Shown: positions 1-7,490 of the stretch, in pieces
Numbering within the stretch: the first letter of the stretch is position 1
Layout: the number at the start of each line of letters is the position of its first letter
NCBI GenBank assembly: GCA_027487845.1
Contig: JAIYCV010000026.1
Coordinates: forward strand, 248,001 to 312,000
Direction: 5' to 3'
Length of the DNA stretch: 64,000 nucleotides
From: Flammeovirgaceae bacterium
GTDB lineage: Bacteria > Bacteroidota > Bacteroidia > Cytophagales > Cyclobacteriaceae
The notes under the pieces: generated by a model
Seen by the model: the letters and a program-made list of their open reading frames with translations, nothing else
Told to the model about the DNA's origin: nothing
Database searches by the model: none
Made by a program: the position numbers and the translations under genes

Positions 1-384
1 GAAAGAAGCGATGGCAGCAGCGGTGTACGAGCCAATGCCTTTGAGTTTTAACAGTGCTGAGTAATTACTTGGAAAAAGACCTTTATGAATCTCAACGATT
101 GTTTTTGAACATGAGTGAAGGTTTCGAGCCCGAGAGTAATAGCCGAGTCCTTGCCAAAGGCGAAGCACTTCTTGCTCGGAGGCCGCGGCCAAGTCAAAAA
201 CCGTTGGGTACTTTTCTATAAAGTTCAGGTAATAGGGCAGCCCCTGGTTAACACGCGTCTGTTGAAGGATAATTTCTGAAAGCCATATTTTATAGGGGTC
301 GCTTGTTTTGCGCCAAGGCAATGCCCGTTTATTAACCTGATACCAGTTAATTATTAATTCTGAAAATTTTTTTTCGCCTGCCAT
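1..384 (-). CDS. mutY: A/G-specific adenine glycosylase MutY, N-terminal part, cut by window edge
   Basis: Only the first 128 codons lie in the window. MutY removes adenine mispaired with 8-oxoguanine or G in base excision repair. The N-terminus carries LPWR at residues 21-24 and WLSEIILQQTRV at 33-44, in which Glu36 matches the family catalytic glutamate. WQGLGYYSRARN follows, and the helix-hairpin-helix LKGIGSYTAAAI lies at the window edge. The catalytic Asp, the iron-sulfur cluster cysteines and the MutT-like domain would lie outside the window. The start is ATG at 384, facing away from the HU gene. This divergent mutY/HU arrangement is, from memory, common in Bacteroidota. The identification is firm; completeness cannot be judged. 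Confidence 0.95.
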   Translation of the reverse strand, partial: MAGEKKFSELIINWYQVNKRALPWRKTSDPYKIWLSEIILQQTRVNQGLPYYLNFIEKYPTVFDLAAASEQEVLRLWQGLGYYSRARNLHSCSKTIVEIHKGLFPSNYSALLKLKGIGSYTAAAIASF

Positions 385-483
385 TTCAATCGTTAAAGTC
401 CGAATTTATTGTCATTTCTCGCTACATTAAGGTGATGATCAAAACTAAATTCCTGTTAATTAAGCATTTGAAAATTATTTCTC

Positions 484-514
484 TTTGTGTTTGAACATTC
501 TGCGTTTAAATTTG
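484..514 (+). promoter_or_regulatory. Bacteroidota-type promoter for the HU gene
   Basis: TTTG at 484-487 and TAAATTTG at 507-514 are separated by 19 bases, which fits the -33 TTTG / -7 TAnnTTTG consensus of the Bacteroidota primary sigma factor. Transcription would start near 521, about 28 bases before the HU start codon. This is a sequence match only. Confidence 0.7.
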
Positions 515-548
515 CCGTCCTGAATTTTAAGACTCAACCCTAAGTAAC

Positions 549-857
549 GTGACCAAGGCAGACGTAATCAACCAAATAGCTGACAAAACCGGAATAGACA
601 AAGCCGATGTATCAGCGTCAGTAGAGGCATTTTTTAATATTGTGAAATCAAGCATGACCAGTGGACAAAATATCTATATCCGCGGTTTTGGCAGCTTCAT
701 CAATAAAAAGAGGAAAAAGAAAATAGCCCGCAACATATCTCGTAACACGGCCATTGTTATTGAAGAGCATTACATACCTAGCTTTAAGCCAGCCAAGATT
801 TTTGTAAATAAAATTAAGAACAGCGAAAAGGTAAAACAGTTTGCTGAGAAGATTTAA
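549..857 (+). CDS. HU/IHF-family DNA-binding protein
   Basis: This 102-residue protein has the HU/IHF fold pattern. An N-terminal helical dimerisation part reads MTKADVINQIADKTG, and the flexible DNA-binding arm contains the family signature around IYIRGFGSF (residues 42-50). The tail is long and very basic (KKRKKKIARN). It would bind and bend DNA as a nucleoid protein. The start codon is GTG at 549, chosen because it begins the conserved N-terminal helix and sits just after a good promoter. It is a single gene in front of the TPR gene. Which HU subtype it represents cannot be told by eye. Confidence 0.93.
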   Translation: MTKADVINQIADKTGIDKADVSASVEAFFNIVKSSMTSGQNIYIRGFGSFINKKRKKKIARNISRNTAIVIEEHYIPSFKPAKIFVNKIKNSEKVKQFAEKI

Positions 858-872
858 TTTGAAAATTAGCCG

Positions 873-945
873 ATTTGAAGATTTGAAAATTATGCGCATA
901 ACTTCGACTCAATTTCCAAATCAATTCATTTTCAAATCTTCAAAT
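873..945. repeat. 18-bp perfect inverted repeat with 37-base loop
   Basis: Bases 873-890 and 928-945 are exact reverse complements (arm ATTTGAAGATTTGAAAAT). The element fills the 92-base gap between the HU stop codon and the TPR-protein start. The arms are themselves built of ATTTGAA-like steps, and a partial third copy lies at 857-868. No T-run follows either arm, so a simple terminator is less likely than a dispersed intergenic repeat or a processing hairpin. Confidence 0.8.
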
Positions 946-949
946 TAGT

Positions 950-1768
950 ATGTTAAAAACCCGCATTATTTTAGTCGTTGCAAGTGCTGCCATTATTGGC
1001 ATGATCTTTATGCTGCCTAAAGCGGTTGTGGAAAATGATAGCGAAATGGAGGCGAGTGGGCATGTGGATTCTACTGCCTCGTTGCCATTGGCGAGCCCCC
1101 ATCAAGCACTTAGTAAAGGTTCATCAGAAAAGATCAAAGGTTTGAGAGCCCGTTACTTGTCTGATCCAACAAATGAAAAAAATGCTATCTTTGCCGACTC
1201 TTTAGCAAAATTGTACAAAGAAGCTGGCAAATTTGACAGCGCTGCGTGGTTTGCAAAAGAGGTTTCAACGTTCTTAAAAACAAAAGAGAGTTTCCTGAAG
1301 GCCGGTGATTATTATTATCAGGCTTTCACCTTTGCGGTGGATGCGTTAAAGCAACAACAGCTTGCTGAAGAAGCCAGAGGTTTCTTTGAAAAGGTGCTGG
1401 TCATTGAGCCCGGCAATCTAGAAGCAAAGACCAAAATGGCGATGACTTACGTAAGTTCATCTACCCCGATGAAAGGAATTTTGATGCTTCGGGAAGTGAT
1501 CGCGCAAGATCCAAAAAATGAACTTGCTCTCTTCAACTTAGGAATGCTTTCTGTGCAGTCTGGTCAGTATGACAAAGCCATTGAGAGATTAGAGGAACTA
1601 GAAAAAATAAACCCTGAAAATATACAGGGACAATTGCTGTTAGGTGTTGCTTATATGAACAAAGGCGACAAAGCAAAAGCAAAACAGCAATTTGAAAAAG
1701 TAAAGAAGTTAGATAAAGACCCATCTGTGCAGGCCACAGCCGATTCCTATCTAAATGATTTAAAATAA
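950..1768 (+). CDS. Membrane-anchored tetratricopeptide-repeat protein
   Basis: The 272-residue protein has one N-terminal membrane segment at about residues 5-24, followed by a low-complexity linker. Helical TPR repeats run from about residue 65 to the end, with typical alternation such as ALFNLGMLSVQSGQYDKAIE and LLLGVAYMNKGDKAKAKQQF. TPR domains hold partner proteins, so this is probably a periplasm-facing scaffold. It sits between HU and RNase G genes, an order I recall from other Bacteroidota, but no specific partner can be named. Confidence 0.85.
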   Translation: MLKTRIILVVASAAIIGMIFMLPKAVVENDSEMEASGHVDSTASLPLASPHQALSKGSSEKIKGLRARYLSDPTNEKNAIFADSLAKLYKEAGKFDSAAWFAKEVSTFLKTKESFLKAGDYYYQAFTFAVDALKQQQLAEEARGFFEKVLVIEPGNLEAKTKMAMTYVSSSTPMKGILMLREVIAQDPKNELALFNLGMLSVQSGQYDKAIERLEELEKINPENIQGQLLLGVAYMNKGDKAKAKQQFEKVKKLDKDPSVQATADSYLNDLK

Positions 1769-1805
1769 AATTATTGCCAACATTTTTTAAACAAGTTACA
1801 ACAGT

Positions 1806-1895
1806 ATGCCGAGCGGTAAAAAAAGAAAGAAGCACAAAATGGCCACCCATAAACGCAAAAAGCGTTTGAGAAAGAACCGCCATAAGAAAAAATAA
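1806..1895 (+). CDS. 29-residue mS38/AURKAIP1-COX24-like ribosomal peptide
   Basis: ATG at 1806 opens a 29-codon reading frame ending in TAA at 1895. The product is almost entirely basic: it begins MPSGKKRKKHKMATHKRKK and ends RLRKNRHKKK. The KMxxHKRKKRLRKNRHK pattern matches what I remember of the AURKAIP1/COX24 family (mitochondrial mS38; the bacterial counterpart is a small-subunit ribosomal peptide). It lies directly before the RNase G gene, as in other Bacteroidota from memory. Its length is below usual gene-calling limits, so it is easily missed. The function is inferred from family resemblance. Confidence 0.8.
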   Translation: MPSGKKRKKHKMATHKRKKRLRKNRHKKK

Positions 1896-1965
1896 TCGAA
1901 TTTATTTCGATCATTTCTTTCTTAATTTTTAGTCTTAATTTCATCATTGTACATTCTTATCAATT

Positions 1966-3555
1966 TTGAGTAACGAGCTTATTATCAGTGCTACTCAGGA
2001 AGGATGTCGTATAGCCCTTCTCAAAGACAAAACACTGGCCGAGTTTCATGAAGAAACCGAAGGCAGCAAATTTGTAGTTGGTGATATTTATTTGGGTACC
2101 GTTAAAAAAGTGGTACAAGGGTTAAACGCTGCATTCATAGACATCGGGTATGAGAAAGATGCCTTTCTTCATTATCTAGATCTCGGTCCTCAGTATGCAT
2201 CCCTGCAAAAGTTTACCAAACTTGTCCGTGCGAAAAAAATAACCGGAGGCAAGCTGGATAAATTTCAATTGGAAAAAGACATTGATAAACATGGTAAGAT
2301 AGGGCAACAACTTACCAAGGGTCAGGTTTTTCCAGTTCAGGTCGTAAAAGAGCCGATCTCTACAAAAGGTCCGCGCTTATCGTGCGAGCTTTCTATTCCA
2401 GGCCGGTACTTAGTGTTGGTGCCCTTCTCTTCTGGAGTGAATCTTTCAAAGAAAATTTCTAGCAGCGAAGAGCGCAAGCGCTTACTAAAGCTCATTCAAT
2501 CAATAAAGCCAGAAAATTTTGGGGTTATTATTCGCACTGTAGCCGAAGGCAAAGAAGTGGCTGAACTTGAAAAAGACCTTCGCACCTTGGTGAAAACCTG
2601 GGAAGACGGAATGACGCGCCTAGTCACTGCCAAAGAAAACGAAAAAATTATCGGTGAAATCAGCAAAACATCTTCCATTCTTCGCGATCTGTTGAATGAA
2701 TCGTTCGATAATATTCAAGTAGACGATAAGAAGATTTTTGACGAGGTGAAGGATTACATCCACACCATAGCGCCCGATAAAGAAAAGATTGTAAAGCTGT
2801 ATACCGGTAAAGCAAAAATATTTGAGCACTTCGGCATTGAGCGGCAGATAAAATCTGCTTTTGGGCAAACCGTTAGCCTTAAAGCAGGAGGCTACCTTAT
2901 TATTGAACACACCGAAGCCCTGCATGTAATTGATGTTAACAGTGGCAATAAAAGCAACCGAGAGGAAAGCCAAGAAACAACGGCCCTTTCAGTAAATACA
3001 GAAGCCGCCAAAGAAGTTGCCCGCCAATTGCGCCTGCGCGATATGGGCGGCATTATTGTGGTCGATTTTATTGACATGCGCAGTGCCGACAATAAAAAGC
3101 TGATCTACCAAATCATGAAAGATGAGATGGCGGCCAGCGATAAATCAAAGCATACGGTTCTTCCGCTCTCTAAGTTTGGGTTGATGCAGATCACGCGCGA
3201 GCGTGTGCGCCCTCAGATGAACATTGTTACTAAGGAGGTTTGCCCTACCTGTAACGGTACAGGAAAAATTACTGCTTCTATTTTAGTTACAGACCAAATA
3301 GAGGCAAACGTTGAACATTTGTTTGTAAGGCAAAACGAAAAACAATTAGTGCTTTCGTTACATCCTTTCTTGTACGCTTTCTACACCAAAGGCATTTTTT
3401 CTCAGCGTGTAAAATGGTATTTCAAATACAAGCGCTGGGTTACGCTCATCAAAGATTCTTCTCTGGCCATAACTGAATTTAAGTTCTTAAACCATGATGG
3501 CGAAGAAATTGAGCTCGCCAACCAGGCGAATACCGTTGCTCTTTCGGACGATTAA
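1966..3555 (+). CDS. rng: Ribonuclease G/E family endoribonuclease
   Basis: This 529-residue enzyme cuts single-stranded AU-rich RNA for rRNA maturation and mRNA decay. An S1-type RNA-binding domain spans roughly residues 38-125, interrupted by a Bacteroidota-like insertion. The nuclease core carries the two metal-binding aspartates, Asp323 in IDVNSGN and Asp367 in VVDFIDM. The zinc-link motif CPTC lies at 426-429 and is followed by a small C-terminal domain. No long RNase E-type scaffold tail is present, so it is RNase G-sized. The TTG start at 1966 gives the expected N-terminus (MSNELIISAT). It follows the mS38-like peptide gene, and both are tied to ribosome assembly. Confidence 0.95.
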   Translation: MSNELIISATQEGCRIALLKDKTLAEFHEETEGSKFVVGDIYLGTVKKVVQGLNAAFIDIGYEKDAFLHYLDLGPQYASLQKFTKLVRAKKITGGKLDKFQLEKDIDKHGKIGQQLTKGQVFPVQVVKEPISTKGPRLSCELSIPGRYLVLVPFSSGVNLSKKISSSEERKRLLKLIQSIKPENFGVIIRTVAEGKEVAELEKDLRTLVKTWEDGMTRLVTAKENEKIIGEISKTSSILRDLLNESFDNIQVDDKKIFDEVKDYIHTIAPDKEKIVKLYTGKAKIFEHFGIERQIKSAFGQTVSLKAGGYLIIEHTEALHVIDVNSGNKSNREESQETTALSVNTEAAKEVARQLRLRDMGGIIVVDFIDMRSADNKKLIYQIMKDEMAASDKSKHTVLPLSKFGLMQITRERVRPQMNIVTKEVCPTCNGTGKITASILVTDQIEANVEHLFVRQNEKQLVLSLHPFLYAFYTKGIFSQRVKWYFKYKRWVTLIKDSSLAITEFKFLNHDGEEIELANQANTVALSDD

Positions 3556-3560
3556 TCGTT

Positions 3561-4025
3561 GTGAGGCGTGGTTTGGTTATCGGTAAGTTCATGCCTTTGC
3601 ACAAGGGTCATTTAGGACTAATTCATTTTGCCTTAGAGCAATGCAATGAGTTAGTCGTGTCAATGAGCTATACGTTGGACGATCCAATTCCAGGAGAAAT
3701 TAGATTTAACTGGCTTCATGAAACTTTTGCCAAATACACTAGCATCAAGCTAGCCCAATCAGTCGATGATTTTGATAATGAACAGCTGCCGCTAATAGAA
3801 AGAACTAAAATTTGGGCAACCTTTATTGAATCCAGGTTTCCAAAAATTGATGTAGTCTTTAGTTCTGAAGAATACGGAACACCATTCGCACATCATTTGC
3901 GAGCGCAACACATTCTGTTTGATCAATCAAGAAAAATAGTGCCGATCAGCGCGACTGCGATTCGGAGCAATCCGATAAAATACTTGGCGTTTCTGCCAGA
4001 GGCGGTGAAACCATATTTTACCTAG
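3561..4025 (+). CDS. Nicotinamide-nucleotide adenylyltransferase-like nucleotidyltransferase
   Basis: This 154-residue protein has the HxGH nucleotidyltransferase signature. GKFMPLHKGH at residues 8-17 holds His14 and His17, and ISATAIRSNP near 129-138 is the second nucleotide-binding motif. This pairing resembles the NMN adenylyltransferase domain of NadR, an NAD salvage enzyme. The HTH and kinase domains of full NadR are absent, so it is a stand-alone catalytic domain. It begins with GTG five bases after the RNase G stop codon, which suggests co-transcription. The substrate could be another small nucleotide-linked metabolite. Confidence 0.8.
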   Translation: MRRGLVIGKFMPLHKGHLGLIHFALEQCNELVVSMSYTLDDPIPGEIRFNWLHETFAKYTSIKLAQSVDDFDNEQLPLIERTKIWATFIESRFPKIDVVFSSEEYGTPFAHHLRAQHILFDQSRKIVPISATAIRSNPIKYLAFLPEAVKPYFT

Positions 4026-4103
4026 CAATATCTGCCAACCTGTCACTCCTTTAGGGCTGGAATAATATTTGACCGCCACGCCTGACTTTAAAAATCATTT
4101 ATT

Positions 4104-5993
4104 ATGAAAGAAAAAGGATCTATCTCCATCCATACCGAAAACATTTTCCCCATTATCAAAAAATTCCTTTACTCCGACCACGAAATATTTTTGCGTGAGC
4201 TGGTAAGTAATGCCGTAGATGCCACCCAAAAGCTAAAGAAGCTAGCCTCTATGGGCGAATTTACGGGCGAACTGGGCGATACTAAAATTGAAGTAAGCTT
4301 CGACAAAAAGAAAAAAACCATTACCGTAAGCGACAAAGGCCTTGGTATGACGGGCGAAGAAATGAAAAAGTACATCAATCAGATTGCTTTTTCGGGAGCG
4401 GCCGAATTTGTTGAGAAATTCAAAGACAAAGGCGATGCAAAAGACATCATAGGCAAGTTTGGCCTTGGTTTCTACTCGGCTTTTATGGTGGCTGAAAATG
4501 TAGAGATTGTATCGCTATCCTACCAAGAAGGTGCAGAAGCTGCCAAGTGGGAGTGTGATGGTTCTACCGAGTTTGAATTGTCCTCCGCCAAAAAGGAAAG
4601 CCGCGGAACGGACGTTATCCTCCACATCCACAAAGACTCTGAAGAATTTTTGGATGAATATCGCCTAAAAGGTATTTTAGAAAAATATTGCAAGTTTTTG
4701 CCCGTAGAAATAAAGTTCGGCACCAAAGAAGAAAGCGAGCCTGATGGAGAAGACGCAGAAGGTAAGCCAAAAACAAAGACTGCAACGGTTGATCGCATTA
4801 TCAACAACCCTTCACCGCTTTGGGCAAAAGCTCCGAAAGAGTTAACCGATGAAGACTATATAAAATTCTACAAAGAGTTATATCCGTTCTCAGAAGATCC
4901 ATTGTTCTGGATTCACCTAAACGTAGATTATCCTTTCAACCTTACGGGAATCCTCTATTTCCCCAAAGTTAAGAACGACTTTGAACTTCAAAAGAATAAA
5001 ATACAATTGTACTCGCGCCAGGTATTTATTACCGATGAGGTAAAAGATGTTGTGCCCGATTTCTTGATGATGCTTCATGGAATTTTGGATTCGCCCGATA
5101 TTCCATTGAACGTATCGCGTAGCTACTTGCAAAGCGATAGCAACGTGAAGAAAATCAGCGCACACATCACCAAAAAGGTGGCAGACAAGCTTCAAGAGAT
5201 GTTTAAGAAAGACCGCAAGGAGTTTGAAAAGAAGTGGGACGACATCAGCATCTTCGTGAAATACGGTATGATTAGCGATGAAAAGTTCTATGAAAAAGCA
5301 AAAGAGTTTGGCTTATTAAAAAACACAGAAAACGAATATTACACGTTAGAAGAATACAAGGAAAAAGTAAAACCAAACCAAACCGATAAAGACGGTCAGT
5401 TGGTTTACTTGTACACCAGCGATCGCGGCAAGCAAGATTCGTTCATTCAATCGGCTAAAGACAAAGTATACGATGTGTTGGTATTAGATAGCGTGATTGA
5501 TAGTCACTTCATTTCTAACATTGAACCTAAGTTGGAGAAAACGCAAATAAAACGCGTTGACAGCGACACGGTAGATAAATTGATTGCCAAAGACGAAGCT
5601 GTGCCGAGCGTGTTGAGCAAAGAAGAAGAAGAGCAAGTGAAAGGCATCTTTGAAAAAGCTATCAATAACACCAACATGACCGTGGCCGTTGAGTCGCTTT
5701 CACCAGGTGAGCTCCCGGTAATTGTAACCATGAGCGAGTGGATGCGCAGAATGAAAGATATGGCACGCAGCGGTGGCGGTGGGTATGCTTTTATGGGCAA
5801 CATGCCCGACAGCTACAATGTGGCTGTTAACGCCAACCACGGCATTGTGCAAAAAATAATAAAAGCCGAAGGCGAAGAGCAAAAAACAAAACTTGCCAAA
5901 CAGGCTTATGATTTAGCCCTGCTTTCGCAGAATATGCTGACAGGCGCTGATCTCACCAGCTTTATTAAACGCAGTGTGGAGTTGGTATCGTGA
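4104..5993 (+). CDS. htpG: Molecular chaperone HtpG (Hsp90)
   Basis: The 629-residue length and sequence fit bacterial Hsp90, a cytoplasmic ATP-driven chaperone. The N-terminal GHKL ATPase shows LRELVSNAVDA (catalytic Glu and Mg-binding Asn), the lid-associated motif DKGLGMTGEEM and the glycine-rich GKFGLGFYSAFM. The middle domain includes the conserved segment around PLNVSRSYLQ, and the C-terminal dimerisation domain follows. A charged, low-complexity loop (KEESEPDGEDAEGK) lies in the N-to-M linker. The gene appears intact and monocistronic, with the small aspartic-protease gene just after it. Confidence 0.97.
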   Translation: MKEKGSISIHTENIFPIIKKFLYSDHEIFLRELVSNAVDATQKLKKLASMGEFTGELGDTKIEVSFDKKKKTITVSDKGLGMTGEEMKKYINQIAFSGAAEFVEKFKDKGDAKDIIGKFGLGFYSAFMVAENVEIVSLSYQEGAEAAKWECDGSTEFELSSAKKESRGTDVILHIHKDSEEFLDEYRLKGILEKYCKFLPVEIKFGTKEESEPDGEDAEGKPKTKTATVDRIINNPSPLWAKAPKELTDEDYIKFYKELYPFSEDPLFWIHLNVDYPFNLTGILYFPKVKNDFELQKNKIQLYSRQVFITDEVKDVVPDFLMMLHGILDSPDIPLNVSRSYLQSDSNVKKISAHITKKVADKLQEMFKKDRKEFEKKWDDISIFVKYGMISDEKFYEKAKEFGLLKNTENEYYTLEEYKEKVKPNQTDKDGQLVYLYTSDRGKQDSFIQSAKDKVYDVLVLDSVIDSHFISNIEPKLEKTQIKRVDSDTVDKLIAKDEAVPSVLSKEEEEQVKGIFEKAINNTNMTVAVESLSPGELPVIVTMSEWMRRMKDMARSGGGGYAFMGNMPDSYNVAVNANHGIVQKIIKAEGEEQKTKLAKQAYDLALLSQNMLTGADLTSFIKRSVELVS

Positions 5994-6016
5994 TTTAAGT
6001 GACTCAAAATTTTGCG

Positions 6017-6024
6017 TAGCTTTG
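6017..6024 (+). promoter_or_regulatory. -7 element before the small aspartic protease
   Basis: TAGCTTTG matches the -7 consensus TAnnTTTG. It lies 21 bases before the ATG at 6045, which favours that ATG over the upstream in-frame TTG at 6012. I find no convincing -33 TTTG at the proper distance. Confidence 0.45.
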
Positions 6025-6044
6025 ATGAGTTAAACAGCAATTTT

Positions 6045-6464
6045 ATGGGATTAATAAGAACAGAAATTGAAATTACGAATGGTGATGACCTTGCACTTCT
6101 CCGAAAAAGCATAATTACCAAAGACAAGGTAAAAAGGATGATGGTGAATGTTTTGGTGGATAGTGGTGCCTACATGCTTGCTATTAATGAAAACATTAGA
6201 ACGCAGTTAGACTTGCCAACAGTAGACTCCCGGTTGGCAGAAATGGCCAATGGAGAAACCATTCGTTTAGATGTAGTCGGTCCGGTAGAGTTGCGCTTTG
6301 GAACAAGGCGCAGTAGCGTTGATGCCATGGTGCTCCCAGGAGATTCAGAATGCTTACTGGGGGCTATACCCATGCAAGATATGGACTTGGTTATCTTCGA
6401 GAAAGAAGAAAAGATCATGGTCAATCCAGAACAGCCCTACATTTCTAAAAAGCCGTTGAAGTAA
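6045..6464 (+). CDS. Small retropepsin-like (clan AA) aspartic protease, copy 1
   Basis: This 139-residue protein has a retropepsin-type active site, LVDSGAYMLAI, with Asp39 in DSG instead of the commoner DTG. A hydrophobic second motif, LLGAIPMQDMD, follows near residue 105. Families of this type act as dimers on unknown cytoplasmic substrates. No signal peptide is visible. The ATG at 6045 is chosen because the paralogue at 62099 starts at the same position and aligns without gaps over 139 residues, and because a -7 element lies just upstream. The gene ends 22 bases before a strong terminator, which is followed by the 21-bp array. Confidence 0.75.
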   Translation: MGLIRTEIEITNGDDLALLRKSIITKDKVKRMMVNVLVDSGAYMLAINENIRTQLDLPTVDSRLAEMANGETIRLDVVGPVELRFGTRRSSVDAMVLPGDSECLLGAIPMQDMDLVIFEKEEKIMVNPEQPYISKKPLK

Positions 6465-6486
6465 CGTATAACTGTTATTTGTATTA

Positions 6487-6534
6487 AAAAACCTCCAAAC
6501 CTCCAAGGTCTAAAAGACCTTGGGGGTTTTTTTA
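6487..6534. terminator. Strong intrinsic terminator downstream of aspartic protease
   Basis: CCAAGGTC at 6503-6510 pairs with GACCTTGG at 6516-6523 around a 5-base loop. The stem extends outward through CC/GG and AAA/TTT pairs. A T-run (6527-6533) follows, and an A-run precedes, so it may work in both directions between the convergent genes. Confidence 0.85.
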
Positions 6535-6539
6535 TTTCT

Positions 6540-6740
6540 GGTAGCGATACCAAATCTTCAGGTAACTTTACCAAGTACTGTGGGATGGATGCCGCGACCT
6601 GTGGTATTGATACCAAGCACGTGGGTACGTTTACCAAACCATGGGGTAACAATACCAATACTGGCGGTAACAATACCGAAGCTTCTGGTATTGATACCAA
6701 ACTATGCGGTATCATTACCAAACCTCTTGGTAGGAATACC
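6540..6740. repeat. Ten-unit array of GGTA-N4-TACC with exact 21-bp period
   Basis: Units begin at 6540, 6561, 6582, 6603, 6624, 6645, 6666, 6687, 6708 and 6729. Nine are perfect GGTA-N4-TACC interrupted palindromes; the third is degenerate (GGGA-N4-TGCC). The four central bases and most of the nine-base spacer vary, apart from a tendency to AA just after TACC. Because 21 is divisible by 3, several long open frames cross the array on both strands, but the invariant bases include codon third positions while first and second positions vary. The array therefore looks like DNA- or RNA-level structure rather than a gene. It lies between the terminator of the aspartic protease and the 3' end of the matrixin gene. 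Confidence 0.95.
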
Positions 6741-6809
6741 AAAACACGAAAAACCTTTAATTTTGGGCTAATAAGCGGTTTTTGGATGGAAACGACCCCA
6801 ATTCACTAA

Positions 6810-7490
6810 CTATTTGCTCCCGTAGATACTTTGTATGCCGGCAATGTCTCCAGGTTGGAGGTGGTCAACTGTTGGGGAACCGTTCATTATGTTTTGAGAT
6901 CCAACATGTCCAAGACCCAGAACATGCCCCATTTCATGCACAACTACTCTTGATGTTACGTTGTGTTTTGATTGCAAAATTATTAGGCCTACTACTTGAT
7001 TACAGTATGCATCTAGAAATTGTGGTATTCCATAACCACCAATTTTTTCTAATGGTATAAATGCCTTACCGATTGATACATTAGTAGCGTCATTGCTAGC
7101 TTTTTCGATAAAGTTGATATTTGCAACCGATGACCATTCGGATATATATTGGCGAATAGAGGCTCTTTCCTCTTCGGTAATTTGAACCGTTTCAGCGTAA
7201 TTTTGGTATGGAGTTTTAAGCACAAGCCCCTCGTCCATAAACTTGAAGGAAATCAACTTTGCAGCACTCCCAGGGCCTGCCACATTTGGCCCATTTGGGG
7301 AAAAGGGATTGTTGTCGCCAAATTTAAAACCGTAAGTGCAATAGGGAACATCTGCATCTACGCAGTTCCCGGCACTCTTTTGAGATAAACAGGAGTTCAG
7401 TAAGGGAGCATTTCCTGCCTCTTCCTCATTACATGAAAATGCAAACAAGAAAAGAAAGCTGGCAAACAGTATTTTACTTTTCATTATCAA
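6810..7490 (-). CDS. Secreted matrixin-type zinc metalloprotease lipoprotein
   Basis: The 226-residue product has a lipoprotein signal peptide ending in FAFSC (Cys20). A matrixin/metzincin catalytic motif, HEMGHVLGLGH, places His185, His189 and His195 as zinc ligands and Glu186 as general base. Met202 in NIMNG is the Met-turn. The architecture is a lipid-anchored protease of the peptidase M10 type acting outside the inner membrane. Its ATG overlaps the stop of the upstream beta-barrel gene by four bases (ATGA); a second Met six bases further on is an alternative start. Several Cys pairs between residues 20 and 51 suggest disulfides. Substrates are unknown. Confidence 0.88.
   Translation of the reverse strand: MIMKSKILFASFLFLFAFSCNEEEAGNAPLLNSCLSQKSAGNCVDADVPYCTYGFKFGDNNPFSPNGPNVAGPGSAAKLISFKFMDEGLVLKTPYQNYAETVQITEEERASIRQYISEWSSVANINFIEKASNDATNVSIGKAFIPLEKIGGYGIPQFLDAYCNQVVGLIILQSKHNVTSRVVVHEMGHVLGLGHVGSQNIMNGSPTVDHLQPGDIAGIQSIYGSK

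Noticed and set aside
6540-6740. CRISPR array
   Set aside because: The units have a 12-base core with only 8 fixed bases and nine-base spacers; CRISPR repeats are longer and their spacers unique and about 30 bases. No cas genes are nearby.
6437-6809. Several open reading frames on both strands across the 21-bp array with repeated V-x-x-P or L-V-x-I-P residues
   Set aside because: They arise because 21 is divisible by three and the unit has no stop codons in several frames. The conserved bases include third codon positions, no promoter or start signals fit, and the minus-strand frame runs through the terminator.
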